64,000 nucleotides of DNA from Rhizobium sp. BK650 (lineage in GTDB: Bacteria; Pseudomonadota; Alphaproteobacteria; Rhizobiales; Rhizobiaceae): NCBI RefSeq assembly GCF_014195325.1, contig NZ_JACIBK010000001.1, positions 248,001 through 312,000 on the forward strand, read 5' to 3'. Position 1 is the stretch's first letter, and every line of letters starts with the position of its first letter. The notes under the pieces were generated by a model that was not told the origin of the DNA, did not search any database, and saw only the letters and a program-made list of their open reading frames with translations. The translations under genes were made by a program, and so were the position numbers. This document shows positions 9,229 through 18,692 of this stretch, piece by piece.

Positions 9229-10767
9229 ATGGACAACACCATCCTCGAAATGCGGAGCATCACCAAGACGTTCCCGGGCGTCAAAGCTCTGGAGAACGTG
9301 AACCTCAAGGTTCGCAAGGGTGAGATTCACGCATTGGTAGGCGAGAACGGGGCCGGCAAATCGACCCTGATGAAAGTGCTATCGGGCGTCTATCCGACCG
9401 GGACCTATGAAGGCGACATCGTCTATGAAGGCGAGACGCGCCACTTCAAGGTTCTGAAGGACTCCGAAGAAATCGGTATCGTCATCATCCACCAGGAACT
9501 GGCGCTCGTGCCGCTGCTGTCGATCGGGGAAAACATCTTCCTCGGCAACGAAAACGCCAAGAACGGCGTCATCAGCTGGGACGAAACGTTCAACCGCACG
9601 AAGCAGCTGCTCAAGAAGGTGGGCCTGCAGGAATCTCCGAACACGCTCGTCACCGACATCGGCGTCGGCAAGCAGCAGCTTGTCGAGATCGCCAAGGCGC
9701 TGTCGAAGAGCGTCAAGCTGCTCATCCTCGACGAGCCGACCGCCTCGCTCAACGAAAGAGATTCCGACGCTCTTCTGACCCTCTTGATGGAGTTCCGCAA
9801 GCAGGGCATCACCTCGATCATCATCTCCCACAAGCTGAACGAGATCCGCAAGGTCGCCGACCAGATCACGGTCCTGCGCGACGGTATGACCGTCAAGACG
9901 CTCGACTGTCACAAGGACGAGATCAGCGAAGACATCATCATCAAGAACATGGTGGGCCGCGATCTCGAAGACCGCTATCCGCCGCGTTCGGTGCCGATCG
10001 GCGAGACGATCTTCGAAGTCAAGAACTGGAATGCCTTCCACCAGCAGCATCGCGACCGCCAGGTCCTGCACGACATCAACCTGAACGTCCGCAAGGGCGA
10101 GGTTGTCGGCATCGCCGGACTGATGGGCGCCGGCCGCACCGAGTTCGCCATGAGCGTCTTCGGCAAGACCTACGGTCACAAGATCAGCGGCGAGGTCTTC
10201 GTCGGCGGCAAGAAGGTCGACACATCAACCGTGCGCAAGGCGATCGACGCCGGTCTTGCCTATGTGACGGAAGACCGCAAACATCTCGGCCTCGTGCTCG
10301 GCGAGACGATCGTTCACAACACGACGCTCGCCAATCTGGCGGCGGTGTCGAATGCCTCCGTCATCGATAGCGTCAAGGAATCACGGGTCGCGACCGACTA
10401 TCGGTCGAAGCTGCGCATCCGTTCCTCCAGCATCTTTCAGGAAGCGGTCAATCTTTCTGGCGGCAACCAGCAGAAGGTGGTTCTGTCGAAGTGGCTGTTC
10501 TCCGATCCCGATGTTCTGATCCTGGACGAGCCGACGCGCGGCATCGATGTTGGCGCAAAATACGAAATCTATACTATCATCAACCAGCTTGCCGCCGATG
10601 GAAAGGGCGTTCTGATGATCTCGTCGGAAATGCCCGAACTGCTTGGCACTTGTGACCGCATCTACGTGATGAACGAAGGACGCCTAGTCGCTGAACTGCC
10701 GAAGGGAGAAGCAAGCCAGGAAACCATCATGCGCGCTATCATGCGCTCAGGGGAGAAGAAACAATGA
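9229..10767 (+). CDS. gguA: Sugar ABC transporter ATP-binding protein GguA
   Basis: Cytoplasmic ATPase that powers the ChvE-dependent importer. It has 512 residues with two ABC cassettes, as in other CUT2 systems. First cassette: Walker [10 protein letters not shown] near residue 40 and Walker [16 protein letters not shown] near 170. Second cassette: diverged Walker A region [18 protein letters not shown] near 305, signature [15 protein letters not shown] near 410 and Walker [18 protein letters not shown] chose the ATG at 9229 ([15 protein letters not shown]) because it matches where such proteins begin; the upstream ATG at 9202 would add nine unrelated residues. Neither has a strong ribosome site. 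The gene overlaps gguB by four bases (ATGA), indicating translational coupling. Confidence 0.93.
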   Translation: MDNTILEMRSITKTFPGVKALENVNLKVRKGEIHALVGENGAGKSTLMKVLSGVYPTGTYEGDIVYEGETRHFKVLKDSEEIGIVIIHQELALVPLLSIGENIFLGNENAKNGVISWDETFNRTKQLLKKVGLQESPNTLVTDIGVGKQQLVEIAKALSKSVKLLILDEPTASLNERDSDALLTLLMEFRKQGITSIIISHKLNEIRKVADQITVLRDGMTVKTLDCHKDEISEDIIIKNMVGRDLEDRYPPRSVPIGETIFEVKNWNAFHQQHRDRQVLHDINLNVRKGEVVGIAGLMGAGRTEFAMSVFGKTYGHKISGEVFVGGKKVDTSTVRKAIDAGLAYVTEDRKHLGLVLGETIVHNTTLANLAAVSNASVIDSVKESRVATDYRSKLRIRSSSIFQEAVNLSGGNQQKVVLSKWLFSDPDVLILDEPTRGIDVGAKYEIYTIINQLAADGKGVLMISSEMPELLGTCDRIYVMNEGRLVAELPKGEASQETIMRAIMRSGEKKQ

Positions 10768-11975
10768 CGCCGATCAATCAACCCATCGCCGAGCAAGGGC
10801 GTGTCGTCTCCATCGGAGACTACATTCGCGGCAACATCCGCGAATATGGCATGTTCATCGCGCTCATCGCGATCATGGTGTTCTTCCAATTCTCGACCGG
10901 TGGCGTTCTCTTCAAACCGCTCAACCTGACGAACATCATTCTGCAGAACTCGTTCATCGTCATCATGGCGCTCGGTATGCTGCTGGTCATCGTCGCCGGT
11001 CATATCGATCTTTCGGTGGGATCCGTCGTCGGCTTCATCGGCGCCATCGCCGGCGTCATGACGGTGCAGTGGCACACCAATTATGTCCTGGCGGGCGTCG
11101 TCTGCCTTGCTCTCGGCGCGCTCGTCGGCGGCATCCAGGGCTATTTCGTTGCCTATCACAAGATCCCGTCCTTCATCGTCACGCTCGCGGGCATGCTGGT
11201 CTTCCGCGGCCTGACGCTGTTCGTGATGACGGCCTCGGGAACCGGCACCAGCATCGGTCCTTTCCCGCCGGCTTTCCAGCTGATCAGCATCGGCTTCCTG
11301 CCGAACCTTTTCGATATGGGCGGCATCAATTCGACCTCGATCATCCTGACCGTCGTCGGCGCCGTGGCCCTCTTCTATCTGGCGTGGCGCAAGCGCCTGT
11401 CGAACGAGAAGCATGGCAACGACGTCGAACCGCTCGGCTTCTTCCTCGCCCAGAACGCCATCGTCACCATCGCCATCCTGGCGCTCGGCTATCAGCTGTC
11501 AATCTATCGCGGCTTCCCGAACGTGCTCGTCGTCATGCTGGCCCTCGTCGCTGCCTATGCCTTCATCACACGCCGCACCACGATCGGCCGCCGCATCTAC
11601 GCCATGGGCGGCAACGAGAAGGCGACGAAGCTTTCCGGTATCAACACCGAACGGCTGACGTTCCTGACCTTTGCGAATATGGGCCTGCTTGCCGGCCTGG
11701 CTGGCCTGATCGTCGCGCTGCGCCTCAACTCGGCAACGGCCAAGGGCGGCTTCGGTCTCGAACTTGACGTGATCGCGGCCTGCTTCATCGGCGGCGCGTC
11801 CGCCCAGGGCGGCGTCGGCAAGGTGACCGGCGCTGTCATCGGCGCTCTGATCATGGGCATCATGAACAACGGCATGTCGATCCACGGCCTTGGCACCGAC
11901 TCCCAGCAGATGGTCAAGGGTGCGGTGCTGCTCGCTGCCGTGTTCTTCGACGTCTACAACAAGAACAAGGGCTGA
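10764..11975 (+). CDS. gguB: Sugar ABC transporter permease GguB
   Basis: Inner-membrane permease of the ChvE-GguAB importer, 403 residues with about ten hydrophobic segments. Family landmarks are visible: [18 protein letters not shown] near residue 80, [20 protein letters not shown] near 135, the long cytoplasmic loop [20 protein letters not shown] near 210, and [20 protein letters not shown] near 280. The start overlaps the gguA stop. It is followed after about 106 bp, which includes a 9-bp hairpin (12019-12040), by gguC on the same strand. Confidence 0.93.
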   Translation: MTPINQPIAEQGRVVSIGDYIRGNIREYGMFIALIAIMVFFQFSTGGVLFKPLNLTNIILQNSFIVIMALGMLLVIVAGHIDLSVGSVVGFIGAIAGVMTVQWHTNYVLAGVVCLALGALVGGIQGYFVAYHKIPSFIVTLAGMLVFRGLTLFVMTASGTGTSIGPFPPAFQLISIGFLPNLFDMGGINSTSIILTVVGAVALFYLAWRKRLSNEKHGNDVEPLGFFLAQNAIVTIAILALGYQLSIYRGFPNVLVVMLALVAAYAFITRRTTIGRRIYAMGGNEKATKLSGINTERLTFLTFANMGLLAGLAGLIVALRLNSATAKGGFGLELDVIAACFIGGASAQGGVGKVTGAVIGALIMGIMNNGMSIHGLGTDSQQMVKGAVLLAAVFFDVYNKNKG

Positions 11976-12018
11976 GCTCAGGCTCGACCCCAGTATCGCA
12001 GTCATATGAAAATTGAAT

Positions 12019-12040
12019 TCCGGCTCCGGATGGAGCCGGA
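12019..12040 (+). other. Small stem-loop between gguB and gguC
   Basis: A 9-bp perfect stem (arm TCCGGCTCC, loop GGAT, complement GGAGCCGGA) lies 42 bases before the gguC start codon, with no T-run. It may be a processing or stability element separating the transport genes from the catabolic genes. Confidence 0.5.
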
Positions 12041-12081
12041 GCGGCGAAGCTCTGCCATCGCCAAACGAAAGGAAGAAGACC

Positions 12082-13077
12082 GTGCTTATCTCGCAGATCA
12101 AGGGCGCAAGCGGAGAGATCATCGTCGCCGTGCGCGAACCGGGTGCTGCCGCCAAGGCAGTCAAAGGCGCCGAAAGCGTCTATGCTCTGGCGATGGAAGC
12201 CGCAAATGGCGGCAAGTCCCTCGTCTCCGTTATCGAGGCTCATGGATACGGCGAAACCGTCGATCTTGAAAAGGCGTATGCGGATGGCCGCTTCCTGCCG
12301 CCGATCACGCATCCGGATGCAGCACACCTGCATCTGACGGGTACGGGCCTGACGCATCTGGGCTCGGCTGCGACGCGCGATTCCATGCACAAGAAGACAT
12401 CAGAGGCGGCAGAGGAAACGCTGACCGACTCCATGAAGATGTTCAAGATGGGCCTCGAAGGCGGCAAGCCGGCTGCCGGCCAGAAGGGCGTACAGCCCGA
12501 ATGGTTCTACAAGGGCAATGGCTATGGCGCTGCTGCGCCGGGCGCTCCGCTCGTCTCCCCGTCCTTCGCGCTCGATGGCGGCGAAGAGCCTGAAATGGCC
12601 GGCATCTACGTGATCGCCAAGGACGGCACGCCGTTCCGTATCGGCTTTGCGCTGTCGAACGAGTTTTCCGATCACGTCACCGAGCGGATCAACTATCTGT
12701 TCCTCGCCCATTCCAAGCTGCGCCCGGCAAGCTTCGGTCCGGAAATCCGCATCGGCGTTGCGCCTGAGGATATCCGCGGCAGCTCGCGCATCAAGCGCGG
12801 CGACAAGGTGATCTTCGAAAAGCCGTTCCTGTCCGGCGAGGCGAACATGTCTCATACGTTCGCCAATCTCGAATACCACCATTTCAAATATGGCCTCTTC
12901 CGCGTTCCGGGTGATGTCCATGTTCACATGTTCGGTACGGCGACGCTTTCCTTTGCCGATGGCATCAAAGCGGAAGAGGGCGATGTCTTTGAAATCGAGG
13001 TGGCCGAGTTCGGTCTGCCGCTGCGCAATCCGCTGAAGATTGCCGCCGAGGAAGAAATCGCCGTCAAGCAGCTCTGA
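12082..13077 (+). CDS. gguC: GguC (AraD1/FAH-like family), probable L-2-keto-3-deoxyarabonate-processing enzyme
   Basis: Soluble 331-residue protein of the GguC family, distantly related to fumarylacetoacetate-hydrolase-fold enzymes. I read the start as GTG at 12082 (VLISQIKGASGEIIVAVREP), preceded by GGAAG at six bases. The upstream ATG at 12013 would translate the leader hairpin. Visible segments include LTGTGLTHLGSAATRDSMHK near residue 95, GEEPEMAGIYVIAKDGTPFR near 170, GVAPEDIRGSSRIKRGDKVI near 230 and the histidine-rich NLEYHHFKYGLFRVPGDVHV near 270. Gene position between the arabinose importer, a ketoglutarate semialdehyde dehydrogenase and L-arabinonate dehydratase suggests it performs the missing dehydration of L-2-keto-3-deoxyarabonate. 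The family resemblance is seen; the reaction is inferred from context. Confidence 0.8.
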   Translation: MLISQIKGASGEIIVAVREPGAAAKAVKGAESVYALAMEAANGGKSLVSVIEAHGYGETVDLEKAYADGRFLPPITHPDAAHLHLTGTGLTHLGSAATRDSMHKKTSEAAEETLTDSMKMFKMGLEGGKPAAGQKGVQPEWFYKGNGYGAAAPGAPLVSPSFALDGGEEPEMAGIYVIAKDGTPFRIGFALSNEFSDHVTERINYLFLAHSKLRPASFGPEIRIGVAPEDIRGSSRIKRGDKVIFEKPFLSGEANMSHTFANLEYHHFKYGLFRVPGDVHVHMFGTATLSFADGIKAEEGDVFEIEVAEFGLPLRNPLKIAAEEEIAVKQL

Positions 13078-13084
13078 TCTCCAA

Positions 13085-13111
13085 GGCCGGCCGCCACGAA
13101 AGCGGCCGGCC
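13085..13111 (+). other. Stem-loop between gguC and the aldehyde dehydrogenase gene
   Basis: A perfect 10-bp stem (GGCCGGCCGC, seven-base loop CACGAAA, and complement) starts eight bases after the gguC stop and is followed by ATTTGTCAT. It is probably a partial terminator or RNA stabiliser within the operon. GGAGG for the next gene lies just beyond it. Confidence 0.6.
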
Positions 13112-13139
13112 ATTTGTCATAGAGGAGGCTCCAAGGCCC

Positions 13140-14573
13140 ATGACTATCCATCAGAATCTCATTGCCGGCGAATGGACCGGCACAAATGCCGCGGAAAATA
13201 TCAACCCGTCCGACACGAACGAAGTCGTCGGCCTCTACGCTCAGGCAAGCGCCGAGGATGCCAAGGCGGCAATCGCGGCTGCCAAGTCAGCCTTCCCGGC
13301 CTGGTCGCGTTCCGGTATCTGGGAGCGCCACGTCATCCTCAAGAAGGCGGGCGACGAGATCATGGCGCGCAAGGACGAGCTTGGCGCTCTTCTCGCCCGC
13401 GAAGAGGGCAAGACGCTTCCAGAAGCGATCGGCGAGACGATCCGCGCTTCGCAGATCTTCGAATTCTTCGCAGGCGAAGCCCTGCGCCTGGCCGGCGAGG
13501 TCGTTCCCTCGGTGCGTCCGAACATCGGCGTCGAGATCACCCGCGAACCGCTCGGCGTCATCGGCATCATCACGCCCTGGAACTTCCCGATCGCCATTCC
13601 GGCCTGGAAGATCGCGCCGGCGCTCTGCTACGGCAACACCGTCGTCTTCAAGCCGGCCGATCTGGTGCCGGGCTGTTCGTGGGCGATTGCCGACATCCTG
13701 CATCGCGCAGGCCTGCCGAAGGGCGTTCTCAATCTCGTCATGGGCAAGGGCTCGGTCGTGGGCCAGGCCATGCTCGACAGCCCGGATATTGCCGGCATCA
13801 CCTTCACCGGTTCGACCGGCACGGGCAAGCGCGTCGCCACTGCTTCCATCGAGCATAACCGCAAGTTCCAGCTGGAAATGGGCGGCAAGAACCCGATGGT
13901 CGTTCTCGACGATGCGGATCTGACCGTTGCCGTCGAGGCTGCCGCCAATTCCGGCTTCTTCTCCACCGGCCAGCGCTGCACCGCGTCTTCGCGGCTGATC
14001 GTCACCGAAGGCATCCACGACAAGTTTGTTGCCGCGCTCACCGAAAAGCTGAAGACCATCGTCGTTGACAACGCCATGAAGCCCGGCACTCATATCGGTC
14101 CCGTCGTCGATGCCCGCCAGCTGCAGACCGATACCGACTATATCAAGATCGGCAAGGAAGAGGGCGCCAAGCTTGCCTTCGGGGGCGAACTGATTTCGCG
14201 CGACACGCCCGGCTTCTACCTGCAGCCAACGCTTTTCACCGAGGCGACAAATCAGATGCGCATTTCGCGCGAAGAGATCTTCGGCCCCGTCGTCTCCGTT
14301 ATCAGGGTGAAGGATTACGACGAGGCCCTGGCGACCGCCAACGACACGCCATTCGGCCTGTCTTCGGGCATTGCCACGACCAGTCTCAAGCATGCGACGC
14401 ATTTCAAGCGCAATTCCGAGGCCGGCATGGTGATGGTCAACCTGCCGACCGCCGGTGTCGATTTCCACGTTCCCTTCGGCGGCCGCAAGGGCTCGTCCTA
14501 CGGCCCGCGCGAGCAGGGCAAGTACGCCGCCGAATTCTACACAACCGTCAAGACCGCCTATACGCTGGCCTAA
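13140..14573 (+). CDS. 2,5-dioxovalerate (alpha-ketoglutaric semialdehyde) dehydrogenase
   Basis: NAD(P)-dependent aldehyde dehydrogenase, 477 residues, cytoplasmic. It would oxidise alpha-ketoglutaric semialdehyde to 2-oxoglutarate, the last step of non-phosphorylative pentose degradation. The ALDH landmarks are in order: ITPWNFPIAIPAWKIAPALC near residue 142, GSTGTGKRVA near 222, the general-base region LEMGGKNPMVVLDDADL near 247, catalytic Cys in GQRCTASSRLI near 280, and EEIFGPVVSVIRV near 380. The start follows AGAGGAGG. The assignment to this aldehyde rests on its place beside L-arabinonate dehydratase and gguC; from the protein alone a succinate semialdehyde or related dehydrogenase would also fit. 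Confidence 0.85.
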   Translation: MTIHQNLIAGEWTGTNAAENINPSDTNEVVGLYAQASAEDAKAAIAAAKSAFPAWSRSGIWERHVILKKAGDEIMARKDELGALLAREEGKTLPEAIGETIRASQIFEFFAGEALRLAGEVVPSVRPNIGVEITREPLGVIGIITPWNFPIAIPAWKIAPALCYGNTVVFKPADLVPGCSWAIADILHRAGLPKGVLNLVMGKGSVVGQAMLDSPDIAGITFTGSTGTGKRVATASIEHNRKFQLEMGGKNPMVVLDDADLTVAVEAAANSGFFSTGQRCTASSRLIVTEGIHDKFVAALTEKLKTIVVDNAMKPGTHIGPVVDARQLQTDTDYIKIGKEEGAKLAFGGELISRDTPGFYLQPTLFTEATNQMRISREEIFGPVVSVIRVKDYDEALATANDTPFGLSSGIATTSLKHATHFKRNSEAGMVMVNLPTAGVDFHVPFGGRKGSSYGPREQGKYAAEFYTTVKTAYTLA

Positions 14574-14635
14574 GACAAAGCGCGATAACCCTGATTGTAC
14601 GAGGCGGTCAGGGGATATCCTGAAGGACAGAAATT

Positions 14636-16375
14636 ATGAAGAAGAAAGCAGAATGGCCGCGTAAGCTGAGGTCGCAGGAATGGTACGGCGGCACGAGCCG
14701 TGACGTGATCTATCACCGCGGCTGGCTCAAGAACCAGGGATATCCGCACGACCTGTTCGACGGCCGCCCCGTCATCGGCATCCTTAACACGTGGTCGGAT
14801 ATGACGCCGTGCAACGGCCACCTGCGCGAACTCGCCGAAAAGGTGAAGGCAGGCGTGTGGGAAGCCGGCGGTTTTCCGCTCGAAGTTCCGGTCTTTTCGG
14901 CATCCGAAAACACCTTCCGCCCGACCGCGATGATGTACCGCAACCTTGCGGCTCTCGCCGTGGAAGAAGCAATCCGCGGCCAGCCGATGGACGGCTGCGT
15001 GCTGCTTGTCGGCTGCGACAAGACCACGCCGTCGCTGCTGATGGGTGCCGCCTCGACCGACCTTCCTTCGATCGTGGTCACCGGCGGCCCGATGCTGAAC
15101 GGCTATTTCCGCGGCGAGCGCGTCGGTTCGGGCACGCATCTGTGGAAATTCTCCGAAATGGTGAAGGCCGGCGAGATGACGCAGGCCGAATTCCTCGAAG
15201 CTGAGGCTTCGATGAGCCGTTCGTCCGGCACCTGCAACACGATGGGCACGGCTTCCACGATGGCGTCCATGGCCGAAGCGCTCGGCATGGCACTGTCGGG
15301 CAACGCAGCGATCCCCGGCGTCGATTCCCGCCGCAAGGTGATGGCGCAGCTGACCGGCCGCCGCATCGTGCAGATGGTCAAGGACGACCTGAAGCCCTCC
15401 GACATCCTGACGAAGCAGGCTTTCGAAAACGCCATCCGCACCAATGCGGCGATCGGCGGTTCGACCAATGCCGTCATCCACCTGCTCGCCATCGCCGGCC
15501 GCGTCGGCATCGATCTGACGCTCGACGACTGGGACCGTTGCGGCCGCGACGTTCCGACGATCGTCAACCTGATGCCGTCGGGCAAGTACCTGATGGAAGA
15601 GTTCTTCTATGCCGGCGGCCTGCCCGTCGTGCTGAAGCGCCTCGGCGAAGCTGGCCTCTTGCACAAGGATGCACTGACGGTCTCGGGCGAAACCGTCTGG
15701 GACGAAGTCAAGGACGTCGTCAACTGGAACGAAGACGTGATCCTGCCGGCCGAAAAGGCGCTGACCTCTTCCGGCGGCATCGTCGTCGTGCGCGGCAATC
15801 TCGCCCCGAAGGGCGCGGTCTTGAAGCCGTCTGCCGCTTCGCCGCATCTGATGGTGCATCGGGGCAGGGCGGTCGTTTTCGAAGACATCGACGACTACAA
15901 GGCCAAGATCAACGACGACAATCTCGACATCGACGAGAACTGCGTCATGGTCATGAAGAACTGTGGCCCGAAGGGTTATCCGGGCATGGCTGAAGTCGGC
16001 AACATGGGTCTGCCGCCGAAGGTGCTCAAGAAGGGCATTACCGACATGGTGCGCATTTCCGATGCCCGCATGTCCGGCACGGCCTACGGCACCGTCGTCC
16101 TGCACACCTCGCCGGAAGCCGCCGTCGGCGGTCCGCTCGCCGTTGTCCGGAACGGCGACATGATCGAGCTCGATGTGCCGAACCGCCGCCTGCATCTCGA
16201 CATTTCGGACGAGGAACTGGCGAAGCGTCTCGCCGAATGGCAGCCGAACCATGACCTGCCGACCTCGGGCTATGCTTTCCTGCATCAGCAGCATGTCGAA
16301 GGTGCCGATACCGGCGCTGACCTCGACTTCCTCAAGGGATGCCGCGGCAGTGCTGTCGGGAAGGACAGCCACTGA
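14636..16375 (+). CDS. araD: L-arabinonate dehydratase (IlvD/Edd family)
   Basis: Cytoplasmic [2Fe-2S] dehydratase, 579 residues, converting L-arabinonate to L-2-keto-3-deoxyarabonate. Counting residues gives Cys59 (SDMTPCNGH), Cys127 (LVGCDKTTPS) and Cys200 (SSGTCNTMGT) as cluster ligands, and Ser480 (ISDARMSGTAYG) as the catalytic alkoxide. To my recollection these numbers match the structurally studied Rhizobium leguminosarum L-arabinonate dehydratase. Some papers call the gene araC. It is last in the chvE-ggu cluster and is followed by a clear terminator. The preceding dehydrogenase and lactonase of the pathway are not in the window. A full-length antisense frame is only a codon-bias shadow. 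Confidence 0.92.
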   Translation: MKKKAEWPRKLRSQEWYGGTSRDVIYHRGWLKNQGYPHDLFDGRPVIGILNTWSDMTPCNGHLRELAEKVKAGVWEAGGFPLEVPVFSASENTFRPTAMMYRNLAALAVEEAIRGQPMDGCVLLVGCDKTTPSLLMGAASTDLPSIVVTGGPMLNGYFRGERVGSGTHLWKFSEMVKAGEMTQAEFLEAEASMSRSSGTCNTMGTASTMASMAEALGMALSGNAAIPGVDSRRKVMAQLTGRRIVQMVKDDLKPSDILTKQAFENAIRTNAAIGGSTNAVIHLLAIAGRVGIDLTLDDWDRCGRDVPTIVNLMPSGKYLMEEFFYAGGLPVVLKRLGEAGLLHKDALTVSGETVWDEVKDVVNWNEDVILPAEKALTSSGGIVVVRGNLAPKGAVLKPSAASPHLMVHRGRAVVFEDIDDYKAKINDDNLDIDENCVMVMKNCGPKGYPGMAEVGNMGLPPKVLKKGITDMVRISDARMSGTAYGTVVLHTSPEAAVGGPLAVVRNGDMIELDVPNRRLHLDISDEELAKRLAEWQPNHDLPTSGYAFLHQQHVEGADTGADLDFLKGCRGSAVGKDSH

Positions 16376-16401
16376 TCCAGTCTGTTCTGGGTTGATACTG
16401 G

Positions 16402-16428
16402 AAAGGCGGGGCGAGAGCTCCGCCTTTT
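16402..16428 (+). terminator. Rho-independent terminator of the arabinose cluster
   Basis: An 11-bp stem with one G-T wobble (AAAGGCGGGGC and GCTCCGCCTTT, loop GAGA) ending in TTTT starts 27 bases after the dehydratase stop codon. Confidence 0.85.
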
Positions 16429-16543
16429 CAATGATGTGCCGGATATCGTGCTGTCAGTATGTGCCGCGAACTGAGACCTTTTCGGGCTTTACGACAAAAC
16501 CGCATCGATCAGCCTGCTGGAGAACGGGCCAGCGGTAAGAGGC

Positions 16544-17029
16544 TTACGGTCTCTGCGCGTTCCTCTTTCCCTTTTTCTTCAAAAAATCATGCAGGATCGG
16601 TCTTTGCCCCTTGTGCATTTTGAACTCCGCCTCCTCGGCGCAAAACCAGGCTGCACGATCGACTTCGGGAAAAACGACCGTCTTCCCCGAGCGCGGCGGC
16701 CATTCCAATTGAAAGGTTGAACTGAGTTCGGCTCTCGGCTCGAAGCCTCTATGGGCTTCTGTCAGCCAGACGATGACAAGCTTTCCCCCAGGCTGCTTGT
16801 ATTCGCCAAGCCGCTCAAAGGGGCCGGAGATATTGACTCCAAGTTCCTCGAAAGTCTCCCGGCGGGCAGCAGCAAGTTCATCTTCGCCCTCTTCGACGAG
16901 ACCCTTTGGTATCGACCATGCTGCCTCATCCTTTCCTTTCCAGAACGGCCCGCCAGGATGGACGAGCAGCACTTCCACCGCAGCATCTACAAAACGGTAA
17001 ATAACGAGCCCTGCGCTTCGGACAGCCAT
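16544..17029 (-). CDS. Nudix hydrolase
   Basis: Cytoplasmic 161-residue NUDIX pyrophosphohydrolase, likely cleaving a nucleoside diphosphate linked to another moiety. The Nudix box is complete at about residues 43-65: GLVEEGEDELAAARRETFEELG fits G-x5-E-x7-R-E-U-x-E-E-x-G-U. The N-terminus (SAGLVIYRFVDAAVEVLLVHPGG) and a C-terminal EVDRAAWFCAEEAEFKMHKG segment resemble single-domain Nudix proteins of the diadenosine polyphosphate or NTP type. The substrate cannot be read from sequence. It stands alone, with a 29-bp gap to the next minus-strand gene. Confidence 0.85.
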   Translation of the reverse strand: MAVRSAGLVIYRFVDAAVEVLLVHPGGPFWKGKDEAAWSIPKGLVEEGEDELAAARRETFEELGVNISGPFERLGEYKQPGGKLVIVWLTEAHRGFEPRAELSSTFQLEWPPRSGKTVVFPEVDRAAWFCAEEAEFKMHKGQRPILHDFLKKKGKRNAQRP

Positions 17030-17058
17030 CGTGGATTCCTGACGTTAACCAGGAGGTT

Positions 17059-17262
17059 CTAGCCAGCCGACGGCGAAACGCGATCGGGAGGTGCCGCGAC
17101 AAGTTCTGCCATCATTTCCTTGGCTCGGACAATGGCCACCTCGTCTTCGCGGCCAGGCTCCGCCGACATTCGAACGGTAATCAAGTCGTTTCCTTCGCCC
17201 CGGAATTCCACCGTAATCGTTCCAGCCGTTGTTCGTGCGACATTCGTGTTTTCCAGACGCAT
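17059..17262 (-). CDS. Conserved small protein, unknown function
   Basis: A 67-residue soluble protein from the ATG at 17262 (MRLENTNVARTTAGTITVEF), with a beta-rich look and a charged C-terminal helix (VAIVRAKEMMAELVAAPPDR). GGGAGGT lies four bases before this ATG, which decides it over the upstream frame starting at 17451. I do not recognise a family. It is 29 bp upstream of the Nudix gene on the same strand and could share its transcript. Confidence 0.6.
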   Translation of the reverse strand: MRLENTNVARTTAGTITVEFRGEGNDLITVRMSAEPGREDEVAIVRAKEMMAELVAAPPDRVSPSAG

Positions 17263-17550
17263 CGCGACCTCCCTTGAATAGCGTATCATTTTCGCACGAA
17301 AATGGACGTTGGCGAACCTGTCTGAAAGTGGCAGAGGCAAGCGATAGCCTTCATTCGCCCTTGGCCCTGATGGAAATGGTCCGGCGACAAGACGCGGTGC
17401 ATCCGCTTTGCGGCAGACAAAGAGTGCGAGCCAGGCGGTCTCCCCGTTCATGCGCCAAGCCTATCGTATAGGCGGCCCCACCCCTGCGTATGATTCTCAT
17501 CGCGACCTCACCGCAGCTAATCTCTCATCGGACAACCAATGGAGAGTTCA

Positions 17551-17796
17551 ATGAGAACGAAGTCCGAAGCATCGGAAATGCCGATTTTCCCGCTCTTCGT
17601 GATCGGCACAACCGCGCTCGCAATCATCCTGTATCTGGTCGCTTCCCAAGCGCTATTGCCTAAGCCAGGCGGAAACCGCGTTTACGTACCATCGGCATAC
17701 GGCGTCTCGGATGATCTACCTTCGGCGCAGGCGATGGCCACCTCATCCGAGTTTACTTTCGAAAAGCCTAGACACATCGGGGCCGGCGGCCTCTGA
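17551..17796 (+). CDS. Small single-pass membrane protein, unknown function
   Basis: An 81-residue protein from the ATG at 17551 (MRTKSEASEMPIFPLFVIGT), preceded by GGAGAG. One hydrophobic helix covers residues 11-32 (IFPLFVIGTTALAIILYLVAS) and is followed by a polar tail ending EKPRHIGAGGL. No family is recognised. It stands between divergent and convergent neighbours and appears to be its own transcription unit. Confidence 0.55.
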   Translation: MRTKSEASEMPIFPLFVIGTTALAIILYLVASQALLPKPGGNRVYVPSAYGVSDDLPSAQAMATSSEFTFEKPRHIGAGGL

Positions 17797-17855
17797 TCGC
17801 GTGTTGCCGGGGTTTACGACCGACCAGTTCTCCGCGGCAAACCCGCCCGCTTTTG

Positions 17856-18680
17856 TCAGCTCTGGCTTTGGCTCTGCATCTGGCCGCCATTCTCCACCTT
17901 GACGGTGACCGATAGCTTCTCGCCTGGCGTGCCGATACGCATGCCTGAAACGGGCGCCGCATCGCGGTAGCAGAGGCCGGAGGCCAGGCGGACATAGCGC
18001 TCATCCGGGCAGATCTTGTTGGCGGGATCGAAGCCGACCCAGCCGAGGCCTGGAATATGCGCCTCGCCCCAGGCATGCGTGGCGGCCTGATCGACTTTTT
18101 CTTCCATCATCAGATAGCCGGAGACGTAACGTGCGGGGATCTCAAGCGCGCGGGCGGCGGAGACGAAGATATGGGCGTGGTCTTGGCAGACACCGGTCTT
18201 CTTCTCCAGCGCCTGTTCGGCCGATGTCTCGGTGCTGCTGGTGCCGGGCTTGTATTCCACCGCCTCGTGGATTGCCGCCATCAGCGCATGCATGCGGGCG
18301 AGTTCGCTCTCGCCAGTCACACCCTTGATCAGCTCCTTCACCAGCTTGCCGCTCTTCGTCAGCGGTGTCTCGCGCAGGAAGAGCCAGAGCGGGCAGAACC
18401 CGGTATGGGGACCTGTCACGCCGTTGCGATCTTCCGTTTCTACTTCGCCCTCGGCAACGATGCGCGTCACCTGCTGTTCGCCTTCCAGCGAGACGAGGTT
18501 CACATGATTGCCGAACTGGTCGTCATATTCGACTTCGGGTTTGGCGCCTTCGACATGCAGCGACCAATTGAGCACGGTCTGGCCTGACGTGTTCGGCGGC
18601 GTCAGACGCAGCCGCTGCAGGGAAAACTGCGCCGGTTCGTCGTAGCGGTATTCGGTGAGGTGGCTGATCTTCAGTCTCAT
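17856..18680 (-). CDS. Transglutaminase-like cysteine peptidase-fold protein
   Basis: Cytoplasmic 274-residue protein with the bacterial transglutaminase-like N-terminal beta domain (residues 1-90, MRLKISHLTEYRYDEPAQFS) and a transglutaminase core. The catalytic triad is visible: Cys in KKTGVCQDHAH near residue 165, His in ATHAWGEAHI near 202 and Asp in GWVGFDPAN near 219. It is the third gene of an operon with a circularly permuted ATP-grasp gene and an alpha-E gene, an arrangement conserved in many bacteria and suspected of making or editing a small peptide. The start is 12 bp after the alpha-E stop. The substrate is unknown. Confidence 0.85.
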   Translation of the reverse strand: MRLKISHLTEYRYDEPAQFSLQRLRLTPPNTSGQTVLNWSLHVEGAKPEVEYDDQFGNHVNLVSLEGEQQVTRIVAEGEVETEDRNGVTGPHTGFCPLWLFLRETPLTKSGKLVKELIKGVTGESELARMHALMAAIHEAVEYKPGTSSTETSAEQALEKKTGVCQDHAHIFVSAARALEIPARYVSGYLMMEEKVDQAATHAWGEAHIPGLGWVGFDPANKICPDERYVRLASGLCYRDAAPVSGMRIGTPGEKLSVTVKVENGGQMQSQSQS

Positions 18681-18692
18681 GATCTGACCCGC

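Noticed and set aside
14570..16372. A 600-codon open frame antisense to the whole L-arabinonate dehydratase gene
   Set aside because: GC-rich codon bias leaves antisense frames open. The sense protein has every active-site residue; the antisense product has no recognisable motif or ribosome site.
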